Source: Brevibacillus brevis (GTDB lineage Bacteria; Bacillota; Bacilli; Brevibacillales; Brevibacillaceae). From it: 64,000 nt of DNA. The stretch is from positions 5,610,501 through 5,674,500 of the forward strand of contig NZ_LR134338.1 in assembly GCF_900637055.1 (NCBI RefSeq), in the 5' to 3' direction. Each line of letters opens with the position of its first letter. Position 1 is the stretch's first letter. Under the pieces are notes generated by a model. It saw only the letters and a list, made by a program, of their open reading frames with translations, searched no databases and was not told where the DNA came from. Below, piece by piece: positions 42,617-51,892 of this stretch. The position numbers and the translations under genes were made by a program.

Positions 42617-44227
42617 TTACCAAGCTGCAATGCTGCTGTCTGCGCGCATATCCGTACCACCGCTCAGCACACCATTTTCATCCCGCCAAATGATTTGACC
42701 ACGCCCGAAGTAATTGCCGAGCTGCGCCCACTTGATCGTATGGCCCCTGCGCTCCAAAGCTTGTGCCAAATGCTCCGGGAAATGACGCTCCAGCTCCACC
42801 GTTTTTCCTTCCATCCACTGCCAGCGCGGCGCATCGAGCGAAGCTTGCGGATTGAGGTGGAAGTCGATGGTATTCATGACCACCTGCACATGGCCTTGTG
42901 GCTGCATGAAGCCGCCCATTACGCCGAATGGTCCCACAGCTTTTCCATCCTTCGTCAGGAAGCCCGGGATAATGGTGTGAAACGTTCTTTTGCCTGGCTC
43001 CAAGCAATTGTCATGAGCAGGGTCCAGAGAGAAGTTATGACCGCGGTTTTGCATAGCGATCCCCGTCCCCGGCACAACGACCCCGGAACCAAAGCCCATG
43101 TAATTGCTTTGGATAAAGGAAACCATGTTGCCCTCACCGTCAGCAGTCGCCAAATAGACTGTGCCGCTCGTTTTCGGCTGACCTGGCTCTGGCGTCAAGG
43201 CGTCATGACCAATCAGTGCACGGCGAGTAGCAGCGTATTCCTCTGACAGCAATGCTTCCTTGGAAACTTTCATTTTGCTCTCTTCTGTGATGTATTTCAA
43301 TCCATCGACAAAAGCCAGCTTCATCGCTTCGATTTGCTTGTGATACGTTTCCGTCGTGTCTTTTGCGTCAAAATCAAAGCCCTTCAAAATGTTCAACGCC
43401 ATCAAACCGATCATCCCTTGCCCATTTGGCGGGATCTCCCACACATCATAGCCGCGGTAGTTGACACTGACCGGCTTCACCCATTCCGGCTCATAGGCAG
43501 CCAAGTCTTCTTTGCGCAAATAGCCGTCGCACTCACGGGAGAACGCGTCGATCTTGTCTGCCAGCTCTCCGCGATAGAAGCTCTCTGCATTTGTTTCCGC
43601 GATTTGACGCAGCGTCTCAGCATGACCCGGCGACTTCCAGATGTCGCCCGCTTTTGGCACCTTGCCATCTGGCGTAAAGGTGGAGAACCAATGCGCGAAC
43701 TCTTCCCCTTTGCATTGCTGGGAAAACTTTTTGTACGCAGCATTCCAATAATGCGCCAATGTTGGCGATACCGGATAGCCATTTTCCGCATAATCAATCG
43801 CTGGCTGCAAAACCTCTGTCAACGGAAGACGTCCGAAACGCTTGGACAAGGCTGCCCAGGCAGCAGGAGCGCCTGGTACCGTGACAGGCGTCCAGCCGTA
43901 GGTAGGCATTTCTTCCAGACCTTTTGCTTTTAATGCCTCAATGGAGATTCCTTGTGGAGCAGGCCCACTTGCATTCAATCCATGCAGCTCGTCTTTGATC
44001 CATACGAGGGCAAATGCGTCTCCCCCAATGCCGTTCGAGGTCGGTTCTACTACAGTCAGGCACGCAGCCGTTGCAATCGCCGCATCTACCGCATTTCCGC
44101 CCTTTTTCAATATATCGAGACCAGCTTGTGCCGCCAGTGGCTGCGAGGTCGCCACCATGCCGTTCTTGGCAAAAGTCGTCACACGCTTCGATGCGTATGG
44201 GTATTCCATTGCGTCATAATTAACCAT
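42617..44227 (-). CDS. Gamma-glutamyltransferase-like hydrolase (YwrD type)
   Basis: A 536-residue N-terminal nucleophile hydrolase. The N-terminal FAKNGMVATSQPLAAQAG and GGNAVDAAIATAACLTVVEP match the family. The autoprocessing site is before Thr in KTSGTVYLATADGEGN, and SNYMGFGSGVVVPGTGI is the later conserved part. Unlike secreted GGT it has no signal peptide, as in Bacillus YwrD, so it probably acts inside the cell on gamma-glutamyl compounds such as glutathione. Genes for chromate transporters lie upstream, an arrangement recalling the ywrABCD region of B. subtilis. Confidence 0.9.
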   Translation of the reverse strand: MVNYDAMEYPYASKRVTTFAKNGMVATSQPLAAQAGLDILKKGGNAVDAAIATAACLTVVEPTSNGIGGDAFALVWIKDELHGLNASGPAPQGISIEALKAKGLEEMPTYGWTPVTVPGAPAAWAALSKRFGRLPLTEVLQPAIDYAENGYPVSPTLAHYWNAAYKKFSQQCKGEEFAHWFSTFTPDGKVPKAGDIWKSPGHAETLRQIAETNAESFYRGELADKIDAFSRECDGYLRKEDLAAYEPEWVKPVSVNYRGYDVWEIPPNGQGMIGLMALNILKGFDFDAKDTTETYHKQIEAMKLAFVDGLKYITEESKMKVSKEALLSEEYAATRRALIGHDALTPEPGQPKTSGTVYLATADGEGNMVSFIQSNYMGFGSGVVVPGTGIAMQNRGHNFSLDPAHDNCLEPGKRTFHTIIPGFLTKDGKAVGPFGVMGGFMQPQGHVQVVMNTIDFHLNPQASLDAPRWQWMEGKTVELERHFPEHLAQALERRGHTIKWAQLGNYFGRGQIIWRDENGVLSGGTDMRADSSIAAW

Positions 44228-44309
44228 GATTTATGCCTCCTTAGTTACAATGTTCGCCAATAAGAAAGACCAATGAAGGTCCTTTTGGTTTGAGTCAACA
44301 TAGTGGAGG

Positions 44310-44519
44310 AGAAGAAAAAGCACAGTTCTCTTCGACTCTGACACGCCGGCATGGGGGATTGACTGGCCGTCTCCACTTTAAAAAGGGGACCGTCGAGCCA
44401 AAGCCACCCTACGGGCGGAAGTTTCTCAAGGAAGAAGTGTTCGACAAGCGTGGTCCCCTTTTTGAAGTTCCGACTGGGTAGGCGTTGTCAAGGTCTACGA
44501 GCCCTGTGCTTTTTCTTCT
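44310..44519 (-). repeat. Nested inverted-repeat element, copy A
   Basis: The outer arms are 44310-44325 and 44504-44519 (16 bp, perfect); the inner arms are 44380-44391 and 44452-44463 (12 bp, perfect). Read on the minus strand, the gaps are 40 and 54 bases, with ACCCAG after the first arm and AGTCAATCCCCC before the last. This order matches copies C, D and E although the arm sequences differ. It fills most of the 313-base gap between the gamma-glutamyltransferase gene and the chromate transporter gene. It has no plausible coding frame. Confidence 0.8.
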
Positions 44520-44540
44520 TACCAGCTTACGTAAACTTTC

Positions 44541-45071
44541 CTAGCCGATGAAAACAAACCCGTAAGCCATTGCTCCCAAAATGACAAAAGCGGGATGGAC
44601 CTTCCATGTTTCGAGCAAAAGGTAGGATGCCACTGTCAAAATTCCTGTTTGCATCCAGCCGATTCCCTCGACTGCGCCCATCAGGAATTGATATGTCATC
44701 GTTCCGAGCAAGACAGTTACGACTGGTCGTACCGATTGAGTCATCGCTTTTACCTGTGGAGCACTGCGGAATAAATTGATAAAACCCATCAGTAAGACCA
44801 TCGCGATCGCTGTCGGAGCAACCGTTGCAAATAATGCGACTACTGCACCCGGTATACCCGCTACCTGATAGCCAATGTACCCAGCGAGCTTGGTCGCGAT
44901 TGGGCTGGGCAGCGCATTTCCTACCGCCAGCACTTCTCCGAATTCCTGTACAGTCATCCACTGGTAATGGTCAACCACTTCATTTTGGATCAAAGGAATG
45001 CTCGGCGGTCCTCCCCCGTACCCCAAAATGTTGGAGATGAAAAAGGCCCAAAATAATTGCAGGTAGATCAT
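44541..45071 (-). CDS. Short-chain chromate transporter, second subunit
   Basis: A 176-residue single-domain CHR transporter with about six helices and the motif NILGYGGGPPSIPLIQNEVV, then AVGNALPSPIATKLAGYIGY. Pairs of such half-size proteins form a working chromate exporter in Bacillus (YwrA/YwrB). Its ATG overlaps the stop of its partner gene (ATGA). AAGGAGGG sits before it. The true substrate may be sulphate-like anions; chromate is the family assignment. Confidence 0.9.
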   Translation of the reverse strand: MIYLQLFWAFFISNILGYGGGPPSIPLIQNEVVDHYQWMTVQEFGEVLAVGNALPSPIATKLAGYIGYQVAGIPGAVVALFATVAPTAIAMVLLMGFINLFRSAPQVKAMTQSVRPVVTVLLGTMTYQFLMGAVEGIGWMQTGILTVASYLLLETWKVHPAFVILGAMAYGFVFIG

Positions 45072-45649
45072 GCTACTCCCTCCTTGCCGTCCTTGTCCTT
45101 GCGCTTGCGGACAGACCAGGTAGAGTAGGTAAATGAAACAGCCAGCGCAATCCCTACGACGATGCCCGGATGCCAATCTAGGAAGAGCAACGCTACGAGT
45201 GAGAGTGCGAGGGAAAGGCTCACACCAGCCTTGCTGGACGCTCCCTTCCAGCCCTTTGAAAGGAATTCCCATGTAAGGACGCCTGTCATGACTGCGATTA
45301 CCGGACCGATTGCCTGGATCATGCCGTATACACCCGGCGCATCCTTCCATTGATAAATGACTTGTAGCAAACCGATCATCACAAGCACGATTGGCATCAC
45401 TACTGCGATGTTTGCCACCAAGGCACCCTTCCAGCCTTTTACCCGATAGCCGATAAATGCCGCCAGCTTGGTCGCAATGGGCCCTGGAAGAGCGTTGCCG
45501 AGCGCCAGATTGTCGGAAAAGTCCTCATCTGTCACCCATTTGTACTTTTTCACGCATTCGGTGTAAAAGAGGGGAACCATCGTAGGTCCTCCCCCAAACC
45601 CGAAGATTCCGATGCGGAAAAAGGCGAGAAATAATTGCCAGTAAATCAT
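45068..45649 (-). CDS. Short-chain chromate transporter, first subunit
   Basis: A 193-residue CHR-domain protein with FGFGGGPTMVPLFYTECV and LGNALPGPIATKLAAFIGYR. It is paralogous to the next gene, with opposite-topology pairing expected in short CHR systems. The C-terminal is basic (RKRKDKDGKEG). It begins 24 bases after oppF, so it could be cotranscribed with the peptide transporter. Confidence 0.9.
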   Translation of the reverse strand: MIYWQLFLAFFRIGIFGFGGGPTMVPLFYTECVKKYKWVTDEDFSDNLALGNALPGPIATKLAAFIGYRVKGWKGALVANIAVVMPIVLVMIGLLQVIYQWKDAPGVYGMIQAIGPVIAVMTGVLTWEFLSKGWKGASSKAGVSLSLALSLVALLFLDWHPGIVVGIALAVSFTYSTWSVRKRKDKDGKEGVA

Positions 45650-45673
45650 AGCTGTACCTCCGTCCTTGCCTAA

Positions 45674-46660
45674 CTAGCGGAAAAGTTCGCCCGATTTCAC
45701 CAAATGACAGGACACCAGTTGACCGTCCCCGATGTCTGACAGACTGGGCACCTGCGTCTTGCAAGTCTCTGTCGCATATGGACAACGCGGATGAAAGGTG
45801 CAGCCGCTCGGTGGATTTGCTGGACTCGGCAAATCGCCTGTCAACAAGATCCGTTCGCGCTTTTGTCGTGGTTTCGCTACTGGAACAGCCGAGAGCAGCG
45901 CCTGTGTATACGGATGACTCGGGTTCTCAAACAACGTCCGCTTGTCAGCAATTTCTACGATCCGCCCCAAATACATCACCGCGATCCGGTCGCACAAGTG
46001 CTTCACAACCGACAAATCATGCGAAATGAACATCAGGGTCAGATTGAATTCTTTTTTCAAATCCTTCAACAAATTGAGTACCTGTGATTGAATCGATACG
46101 TCCAAAGCAGATACAGGCTCATCGGCAATGATTAGCTTTGGTTTTACGACCAGTGCGCGGGCAATTCCGATCCGCTGCCTCTGTCCGCCGGAAAAATCGT
46201 GTGGATGGCGGTTCAGATGTTCTTTCCGCAAGCCAACGACCTGAATAATCTCTTCGATGACTTTTTCCCGCTCTGCCTTTGTCCCGATGTTGTGCACCAT
46301 CAGCGACTCCATCAAAATCTGCTTGATCGTCATCCGCGGATTCAGCGAAGCGTATGGGTCCTGAAAAATCATTTGCAGGTTTCGGCGCATGACGCGCATA
46401 TCTTCTTTGGGAAGCTTCGCTAAATCTTTGCCATCAAACCAGACTTCTCCTGCTGTCGGCTCCAAGAGGCGCAGAATCGTTCGGCCCGTCGTAGACTTGC
46501 CGCAGCCCGATTCCCCTACAATGCCAAGCGTTTCACCGGGATAGACTGTCAGATCAATACCATCGACTGCTTTGACATGTCCCGTCGTCCGCTTCAAAAA
46601 GCCACCCTTGATGGGAAAATGCTGTTGCAGCCCTTTTACTTCTAAGAGAGGTGTCGTCAT
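45674..46660 (-). CDS. oppF: OppF-type oligopeptide ABC transporter ATPase
   Basis: A 328-residue ATPase. Walker A GESGCGKSTTGR, signature FSGGQRQRIGIARAL and Walker B LIIADEPVSALD are intact. The C-terminal extension with CTFHPRCPYATETC is typical of the Opp/Dpp branch, whose cysteines may hold an iron-sulphur cluster. The ATG at 46660 follows AAGGAGGG and overlaps the oppD stop (ATGA). Confidence 0.93.
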   Translation of the reverse strand: MTTPLLEVKGLQQHFPIKGGFLKRTTGHVKAVDGIDLTVYPGETLGIVGESGCGKSTTGRTILRLLEPTAGEVWFDGKDLAKLPKEDMRVMRRNLQMIFQDPYASLNPRMTIKQILMESLMVHNIGTKAEREKVIEEIIQVVGLRKEHLNRHPHDFSGGQRQRIGIARALVVKPKLIIADEPVSALDVSIQSQVLNLLKDLKKEFNLTLMFISHDLSVVKHLCDRIAVMYLGRIVEIADKRTLFENPSHPYTQALLSAVPVAKPRQKRERILLTGDLPSPANPPSGCTFHPRCPYATETCKTQVPSLSDIGDGQLVSCHLVKSGELFR

Positions 46661-47631
46661 GCCTGTTCTCCCTCCTTCGCGTACAGCCAGCAGCGACATT
46701 TTTGATTGTCCAGTTGTAAGAGTTCAGGGGGCTTTTCGTGACAAATCGCAATTGCTTGCGAGCAACGCGGGGCAAAACGGCAGCCCACTGGCATTTGATA
46801 CGGCAGGGGAACTGCTCCCGGAATGGTCTCCAGATATTCCCGCTCTTCGTCCAGCTCAGGAATCGAGTTCATCAGACCGATCGTATACGGATGCTTCGGA
46901 CTGTCAAACAGCGTATCGACATCAGTCTCCTCTACGACTTGCCCGGCATACATGACGATAACGCGGTCACACATCTCGGCTACTACCCCCAAATCATGCG
47001 TAATCAGCATGATGGAAGTTCCGGTCTTTTCTTTTAAATCGCGCATCAAATCGAGAATTTGCGCCTGAATCGTCACATCCAGTGCCGTTGTCGGCTCGTC
47101 TGCAATAATCAGCTTCGGATCGCAGGACATGGCCATCGCGATCATGACACGCTGGCGCATCCCTCCTGACAGCTGATGCGGAAACTCTCCGTAAATCTCT
47201 TCTGCACGAGGCATTCCGACTGCTTTTAGCATCGCAATCGTCCGTTCTTTTGCCTCTGCCTTCGTTACCTTGCGATGCAGCATGACCGCTTCCTCAATCT
47301 GTTTGCCTACGGTATGAAGCGGATTGAGGGATGTCATTGGCTCTTGAAAAATCATCGCGATTTCATTACCGCGTACACCTTGCATTTCTTTTTCCGACAG
47401 CGCAAGCACGTTCTTCCCATTGAAGCGAATCGATCCTTCCGTGCTTCCGTTGGGCGGCAGCAAGCGCATGATCGACAGGCTGGTTACACTCTTCCCACAG
47501 CCCGATTCGCCCACGACGCCAAGCGTTTCACCAGCACGGATAAAGAAGTCGACGCCGTCCACGACACTGACGACACCGCTGTCCGTGTGAAAACGGGTTC
47601 TCAGCTGTTCCACTTCCAAGATGGTCGTCAT
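46657..47631 (-). CDS. oppD: OppD-type oligopeptide ABC transporter ATPase
   Basis: A 324-residue ATPase with Walker A GESGCGKSVTSL, signature LSGGMRQRVMIAMAM and Walker B LIIADEPTTALD. Near the end lies the cysteine block CRFAPRCSQAIAIC. The ATG at 47631 has AAGGAG upstream. It lies 35 bases after oppC. With OppF it powers uptake through OppB/OppC. Confidence 0.93.
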   Translation of the reverse strand: MTTILEVEQLRTRFHTDSGVVSVVDGVDFFIRAGETLGVVGESGCGKSVTSLSIMRLLPPNGSTEGSIRFNGKNVLALSEKEMQGVRGNEIAMIFQEPMTSLNPLHTVGKQIEEAVMLHRKVTKAEAKERTIAMLKAVGMPRAEEIYGEFPHQLSGGMRQRVMIAMAMSCDPKLIIADEPTTALDVTIQAQILDLMRDLKEKTGTSIMLITHDLGVVAEMCDRVIVMYAGQVVEETDVDTLFDSPKHPYTIGLMNSIPELDEEREYLETIPGAVPLPYQMPVGCRFAPRCSQAIAICHEKPPELLQLDNQKCRCWLYAKEGEQA

Positions 47632-47666
47632 CTGCTCCACTCCTTTTCTCCCGTGTAGGGCATTCA

Positions 47667-48497
47667 TTATTTGCGTGCGCGTGGGTCAAGAACTTGCTGT
47701 AGACCATCTCCCAACAAGTTGAAGCCCAGCACGACTAAGAAGATGGCAATCCCCGGATAAAATGTCGCATAGGGCGCGACGGACATAAGCGTTTGTGCTT
47801 GGTTTAGCATGCTGCCCCATGATGGAGTCGGCGGCTGTACACCCAATCCCAGATAGGACAAGGATGCTTCTGCAATAATCCCGGATGCCATCGCCAACGT
47901 CGCTTGAATCACAATCGGGTTCATGGCGTTCGGCAAAATGTGGCGGAAAATAATGCGGGCATCCTTTACGCCAACCGAACGTGCTGCTTGAATATACTCC
48001 ATATTTCGAAGCGAAAGAACTTGACCGCGTGTAATCCGTATAAAAGCAGGGGCAAAACCAATCCCAATCGCCAGCATGGCATTCCCGAAGCCTGAGCCGA
48101 GCACCGCCGAAATCGCCAGAGCCAGAATCAAAAACGGAAAGGCCTGCATCGCATCGACGCTCCGCATGACGATCCACTCATCCCAAAAGCCGCGGTAGTA
48201 ACCGGACAAGAGTCCAATCGGCACCCCGATCAGCATCGCAATACCGACAGAGATCAGCGCTGCCTGAATGGAGATGCGCGCCCCGTAAACAACACGGGAG
48301 AAAATATCCCGACCGAGATCATCGGTCCCAAACAAATGCTCACCATCTGGCGGCATCAAAATTTTGTTATAGTCTTGTGCATTGGGGTCGAAGGGTGCGA
48401 TCAGCGGCGCGAAAATCGCCACCAAGATCAATCCGAGGATAATCACCGCTCCGATGACGCCCAAACCATTCCGGAGAAATTTGCCCACGGTTTTCAT
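47667..48497 (-). CDS. oppC: OppC-type peptide ABC permease
   Basis: A 276-residue inner-membrane permease with six helices and the ABC-facing EAA-like loop (EYIQAARSVGVKDARIIFRH). The N-terminal FLRNGLGVIGAVIILGLILV and the FGTDDLGRDIFSRVVYGARI block are classic for DppC/OppC. It starts at ATG 48497, overlapping the oppB stop (TGATG). Confidence 0.93.
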   Translation of the reverse strand: MKTVGKFLRNGLGVIGAVIILGLILVAIFAPLIAPFDPNAQDYNKILMPPDGEHLFGTDDLGRDIFSRVVYGARISIQAALISVGIAMLIGVPIGLLSGYYRGFWDEWIVMRSVDAMQAFPFLILALAISAVLGSGFGNAMLAIGIGFAPAFIRITRGQVLSLRNMEYIQAARSVGVKDARIIFRHILPNAMNPIVIQATLAMASGIIAEASLSYLGLGVQPPTPSWGSMLNQAQTLMSVAPYATFYPGIAIFLVVLGFNLLGDGLQQVLDPRARK

Positions 48498-49453
48498 CAC
48501 TCACCTGCTCCTTTCCCAGCCTTGATGCGCGGATCAATGACAGCGTACAAAATGTCGACAATCAGGTTTACCAAGACAACGAGAACCGCAGAAACAAGAA
48601 TGGCTCCTTGAACCGTTACGTAGTCACGTTTGAATACAGATTCCACAATCAGACGGCCAAAGCCAGGAATCGAAAAAATCGACTCGGTAATCACCAGACC
48701 ACCCAACAAGCCTGCGATCATCAATCCCGAGGTCGTTACCACTGGAACCATCGCATTTCTCAGCGCGTGCCCCAGAATCGTGCGAGCCTCATTCAATCCC
48801 TTCGCTTTCGCTGTCCGAATAAAGTCCATGCTCACGACATCGAGTAAAGAAGAACGCAGCATTCGCATCAATACAGCAGACTCCCGCAAGCCAGTTGCCA
48901 AACAGGGCAGAATCATGGCCATCAGGTTTTGTGTAGGATTCTCGGAAAACGGTACATAACCGGATGAAGGCAGCCACTGGTTTTCCACGGCAAAGAAAAT
49001 AATCATCATCATCGCCAGCCAGAAGCTGGGGATACTCATACCGCCTAGCGCAGTAAAGGTACTTGTATAGTCAATCCAGGTCCCGCGTCGCACGGCTGCG
49101 AGAATTCCCGCAGGAAACGCAATCAGAATCGCTACCAAGAACGTTCCGATTGTCAACTCCACGGTAGCTGGGAGTCTTTGCATAATTAAGTCTGCGACCG
49201 GTACCCGGTCCGTAATCGATATTCCCAAATCACCCGTTACCACTTTTCCTAGCCAGGAAAAATACTGCACCACGATCGGCTGATCCAATCCCAGCTCGGT
49301 TCGCAGTGCCGCATAGGCTTCCGGTGTCGCTTCCTCCCCTAAAATGACCCGGGCAGGATCGCCCGGGATCATATGAATCAAAGAGAATGTCATAATCGAC
49401 ACCAGCAGGAGAATCGGGATTGTCAGCAATAGACGCCTGACTATGAACATCAT
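48497..49453 (-). CDS. oppB: OppB-type peptide ABC permease
   Basis: A 318-residue permease of the DppB/OppB group with six helices. MTFSLIHMIPGDPARVILGE near the N terminus, GMSIPSFWLAMMMI and the EAA-like MDFIRTAKAKGLNEARTILG are visible. AGGAGG stands 7 bases before the first ATG. Its partner is OppC. Confidence 0.93.
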   Translation of the reverse strand: MMFIVRRLLLTIPILLLVSIMTFSLIHMIPGDPARVILGEEATPEAYAALRTELGLDQPIVVQYFSWLGKVVTGDLGISITDRVPVADLIMQRLPATVELTIGTFLVAILIAFPAGILAAVRRGTWIDYTSTFTALGGMSIPSFWLAMMMIIFFAVENQWLPSSGYVPFSENPTQNLMAMILPCLATGLRESAVLMRMLRSSLLDVVSMDFIRTAKAKGLNEARTILGHALRNAMVPVVTTSGLMIAGLLGGLVITESIFSIPGFGRLIVESVFKRDYVTVQGAILVSAVLVVLVNLIVDILYAVIDPRIKAGKGAGE

Positions 49454-49494
49454 GACAATTCCTCCTTGCTCTTGCTGTTATAGTGTTGCGCTAC

Positions 49495-51057
49495 CTATTG
49501 CTTGTCCAAATTGGCTGTACGGATCAAACCGTCTGGGACATAAGTAAAGCCGGTTACTTTCTTGTTCATGCCAAGCAGTACATATTGGTGGTACATGTAG
49601 GCATAGCCCGCTTCTTCTTGCAGCAATGTCGCAGCTTCGTCATACAGCGCCTTGCGTTTTGCTTCGTCCAACTCACCACGTGCTTTGATAACCAGTTCAT
49701 CCAGCTTCGGAATGGAAATGCGGCCATCGTTGTTCGATGTATCTGTTACGACGAAGTCATGGAAGTTTTGATCAGGGTCCTGACGTCCGGACCAGCCCAA
49801 TTGCATCGCTTCAAATTCGCCTTTATCGCCTGTTTCGATCAATTGTCCATATTCCAATTTTTCCAATGTCACGTTGATGTTGTGTTGTTTCAGCATGTTT
49901 TGCAGTACCGCACCCAGTTGCTCATTCTCTGGAGAAGTAGAGATGTACAGCTTGAAGTTAAATCCGTTTGGTTGACCGCCCTTCGCGAGCAAATCCTTGA
50001 TTTCCGCAGCATCCGGCGGCTTCGGTGTGTTCAGTGCTTCATTGTAAGCCAGACTGCCTTTTGTAAATGCTGTGCGAGCCGGTGCCGCATAGCCGTTAAA
50101 CAGTACTTTTACCAATGCTTCACGGTCAATGGCACGATCCACAGCCTGACGGAGGTACTTGTTGTCAAACGGCGGGCGGGAGTTGTTCAAATAAAGACCT
50201 TGGTAGCCCATGCCGGATTCCGCAACCAATTGCAAGTTCGCATCGCCCTTGATTGCAGGGATTTCTTTTACAGGGGTATCATCGATGATATCCAGCATGC
50301 CGGAGCGCAGGTTTTGCACCTTTGCGGTTCCGTTCGTGAATACTTTGTAGTTCACTTCATCGATCTTCACTTGACCATTCCAGTAGTTTTCATTTTTCGC
50401 AAGCGTCACATGGTCGCCTTTTACTTGTTCAACAAAAACATATGGGCCTGTACCAACCGGATGATTGAGGTATTGATCGCCATGTTCCTTCACTGCTTTT
50501 GGCGATACCATAATGCCCGAACGGTCAGTCAAGACGGACAGGAATGGAGCGAAAGGCTCTTTCATCTGGATTTTTACGGTATGCTTGTCCACAACGGCAA
50601 CGGAATCTACGAATTTCAATTCGCCTTTCCGGCGGGACTTCTCATCGTTCATGTTGCGCTCGAAGTTGAACTTCACTGCCTCAGCGTCAAACTCGGTGCC
50701 ATCGTGGAATTTCACGCCCTGCTTCAGCTTCAATGTATAGGTCTTGCCATCTGGCGTTACTTCATGCGATTCCGCCAGCATTGGCACTATTTTTCCTTCT
50801 GAGTCGATATCAAACAGCTTGTCATAGAGGCTCGCGTACACTTGACGGTCGTACAGCGAAGTCGAGGTGTTTGGGTCCATCGAAGGCGGGTCTGCCTTTA
50901 ACCCAATATTCAATACTTTTTTTCCGGAGGCTGGCGCTGTTGTTGCAGCTTTGCCGTTTTCTGTAGTCGCACTGTTTCCTCCTCCACAGCCTGTTACCAA
51001 TAAAACTGTCCCCAGAACAGCACTGAGCATTGCTTTGCTCATTTTGGTCGAAAACAT
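49495..51057 (-). CDS. oppA: OppA-type solute-binding lipoprotein
   Basis: A 520-residue lipoprotein of solute-binding family 5. The signal ends LLVTGC; the mature part has GLKADPPSMDPNTSTSLYDR, GVKFHDGTEFDAEAVKFNFE and a C-terminal KALYDEAATLLQEEAGYAYM. It binds oligopeptides or related compounds and hands them to OppB/OppC. The ATG at 51057 follows AAAGGGG. It starts 116 bases downstream of the Lrp-type gene and could be read from the same promoter. Confidence 0.93.
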   Translation of the reverse strand: MFSTKMSKAMLSAVLGTVLLVTGCGGGNSATTENGKAATTAPASGKKVLNIGLKADPPSMDPNTSTSLYDRQVYASLYDKLFDIDSEGKIVPMLAESHEVTPDGKTYTLKLKQGVKFHDGTEFDAEAVKFNFERNMNDEKSRRKGELKFVDSVAVVDKHTVKIQMKEPFAPFLSVLTDRSGIMVSPKAVKEHGDQYLNHPVGTGPYVFVEQVKGDHVTLAKNENYWNGQVKIDEVNYKVFTNGTAKVQNLRSGMLDIIDDTPVKEIPAIKGDANLQLVAESGMGYQGLYLNNSRPPFDNKYLRQAVDRAIDREALVKVLFNGYAAPARTAFTKGSLAYNEALNTPKPPDAAEIKDLLAKGGQPNGFNFKLYISTSPENEQLGAVLQNMLKQHNINVTLEKLEYGQLIETGDKGEFEAMQLGWSGRQDPDQNFHDFVVTDTSNNDGRISIPKLDELVIKARGELDEAKRKALYDEAATLLQEEAGYAYMYHQYVLLGMNKKVTGFTYVPDGLIRTANLDKQ

Positions 51058-51172
51058 AGGATGACCCCTTTTCTCTCGTTTTTTCTCCAGGTTCTTCTCA
51101 GCATCGTACGACATTCATAATCCCAGCGGATTTTCGCCCGATGGCATTCCCCCTTCCAAGGTCGCTCGTGCC

Positions 51173-51649
51173 CTAACGGATAAAGTTATACTTGGACTTC
51201 AGTATTTTCAATTCGTTAATCACATTCGTTTTGGAGATGCCAGGAATCTTGTGTAGCTTTTTGAGCAAAAATTGCGATAATTCTTCATTGCTTGTTACGA
51301 GCACCTGTGTGAATAGCTGATACTCCCCAGAAGTGAGTACGATGAGCCTGATCTCTACGATATCCGTTAACGCAGCAACCACATCGTCCAGCTTTTCCGC
51401 ATCCACAGCTACTTGAATCATCGCCTGTACGTGAAACCCTGCCTTGACTGGATTGACAATACCGACGAGACTCAGGGCCCCTTCGTCCTGCAATTGCTGG
51501 ACGCGCATTCGGATCGTCTTTTCCGTGACCCCGAGGTCCTTCGCAATTTGAGTAAACGGCAAGCGTGCATTTCCTTGCAAGGCTCGAATGATCCCATAGT
51601 CGATGTCATCTAAATCAGGATAAAGTGATCTTCGGAAAGTTTCCTCCAT
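51173..51649 (-). CDS. Lrp/AsnC-family transcriptional regulator (ChrS/YwrC candidate)
   Basis: A 158-residue regulator. The N-terminal helix-turn-helix (DDIDYGIIRALQGNARLPFT, then VTEKTIRMRVQQLQDEGAL) is followed by a RAM ligand domain (VGIVNPVKAGFHVQAMIQVA). Size and the presence of the CHR pair and a YwrD-like gene downstream recall YwrC/ChrS of B. subtilis. Control of the opp-chr run is inferred. A good promoter lies 95 bases upstream. Confidence 0.87.
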   Translation of the reverse strand: MEETFRRSLYPDLDDIDYGIIRALQGNARLPFTQIAKDLGVTEKTIRMRVQQLQDEGALSLVGIVNPVKAGFHVQAMIQVAVDAEKLDDVVAALTDIVEIRLIVLTSGEYQLFTQVLVTSNEELSQFLLKKLHKIPGISKTNVINELKILKSKYNFIR

Positions 51650-51744
51650 ATAAACACGCCCTTATTCGTCTTTTTTAAACAGAATGCGACCTTATTACAG
51701 TTCAAATATTTAAAAATTAGTCGAATTCCATAATGATTGTTGTT

Positions 51745-51773
51745 ACTATAATACGATCTTCGACATAGTGCAA
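51745..51773 (-). promoter_or_regulatory. Predicted vegetative promoter of the Lrp-type gene
   Basis: On the minus strand TTGCAC and TATAGT are separated by 17 bases, ending about 95 bases before the Lrp-type ATG. The A/T-rich leader that follows could hold Lrp-type autoregulatory sites. Confidence 0.6.
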
Positions 51774-51861
51774 TACTTTATCTGAAAATTTCATTTTGAA
51801 AGCATTTTCATTTTATTTTTTCCTTTCTACCTATTCCTACTATAAATAAAACGAAGAAAAA

Positions 51862-51888
51862 GAGCCTGCTCCGCTAATGGAGAGGCTC
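51862..51888 (-). terminator. Terminator of the guanine deaminase-like gene
   Basis: On the minus strand GAGCCTCTCC pairs with GGAGCAGGCTC (one unpaired base), followed by TTTTTC. It lies 5 bases past the stop codon. Confidence 0.75.
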
Positions 51889-51892
51889 GCTA

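Noticed and set aside
44290..44481. 63-codon frame inside element A
   Set aside because: It covers half of a palindromic element, has no ribosome site and reads through the paired arms.
49483..50802. 439-codon open frame antisense to oppA
   Set aside because: It mirrors the codon structure of a clear solute-binding protein gene, with no ribosome site or family resemblance.
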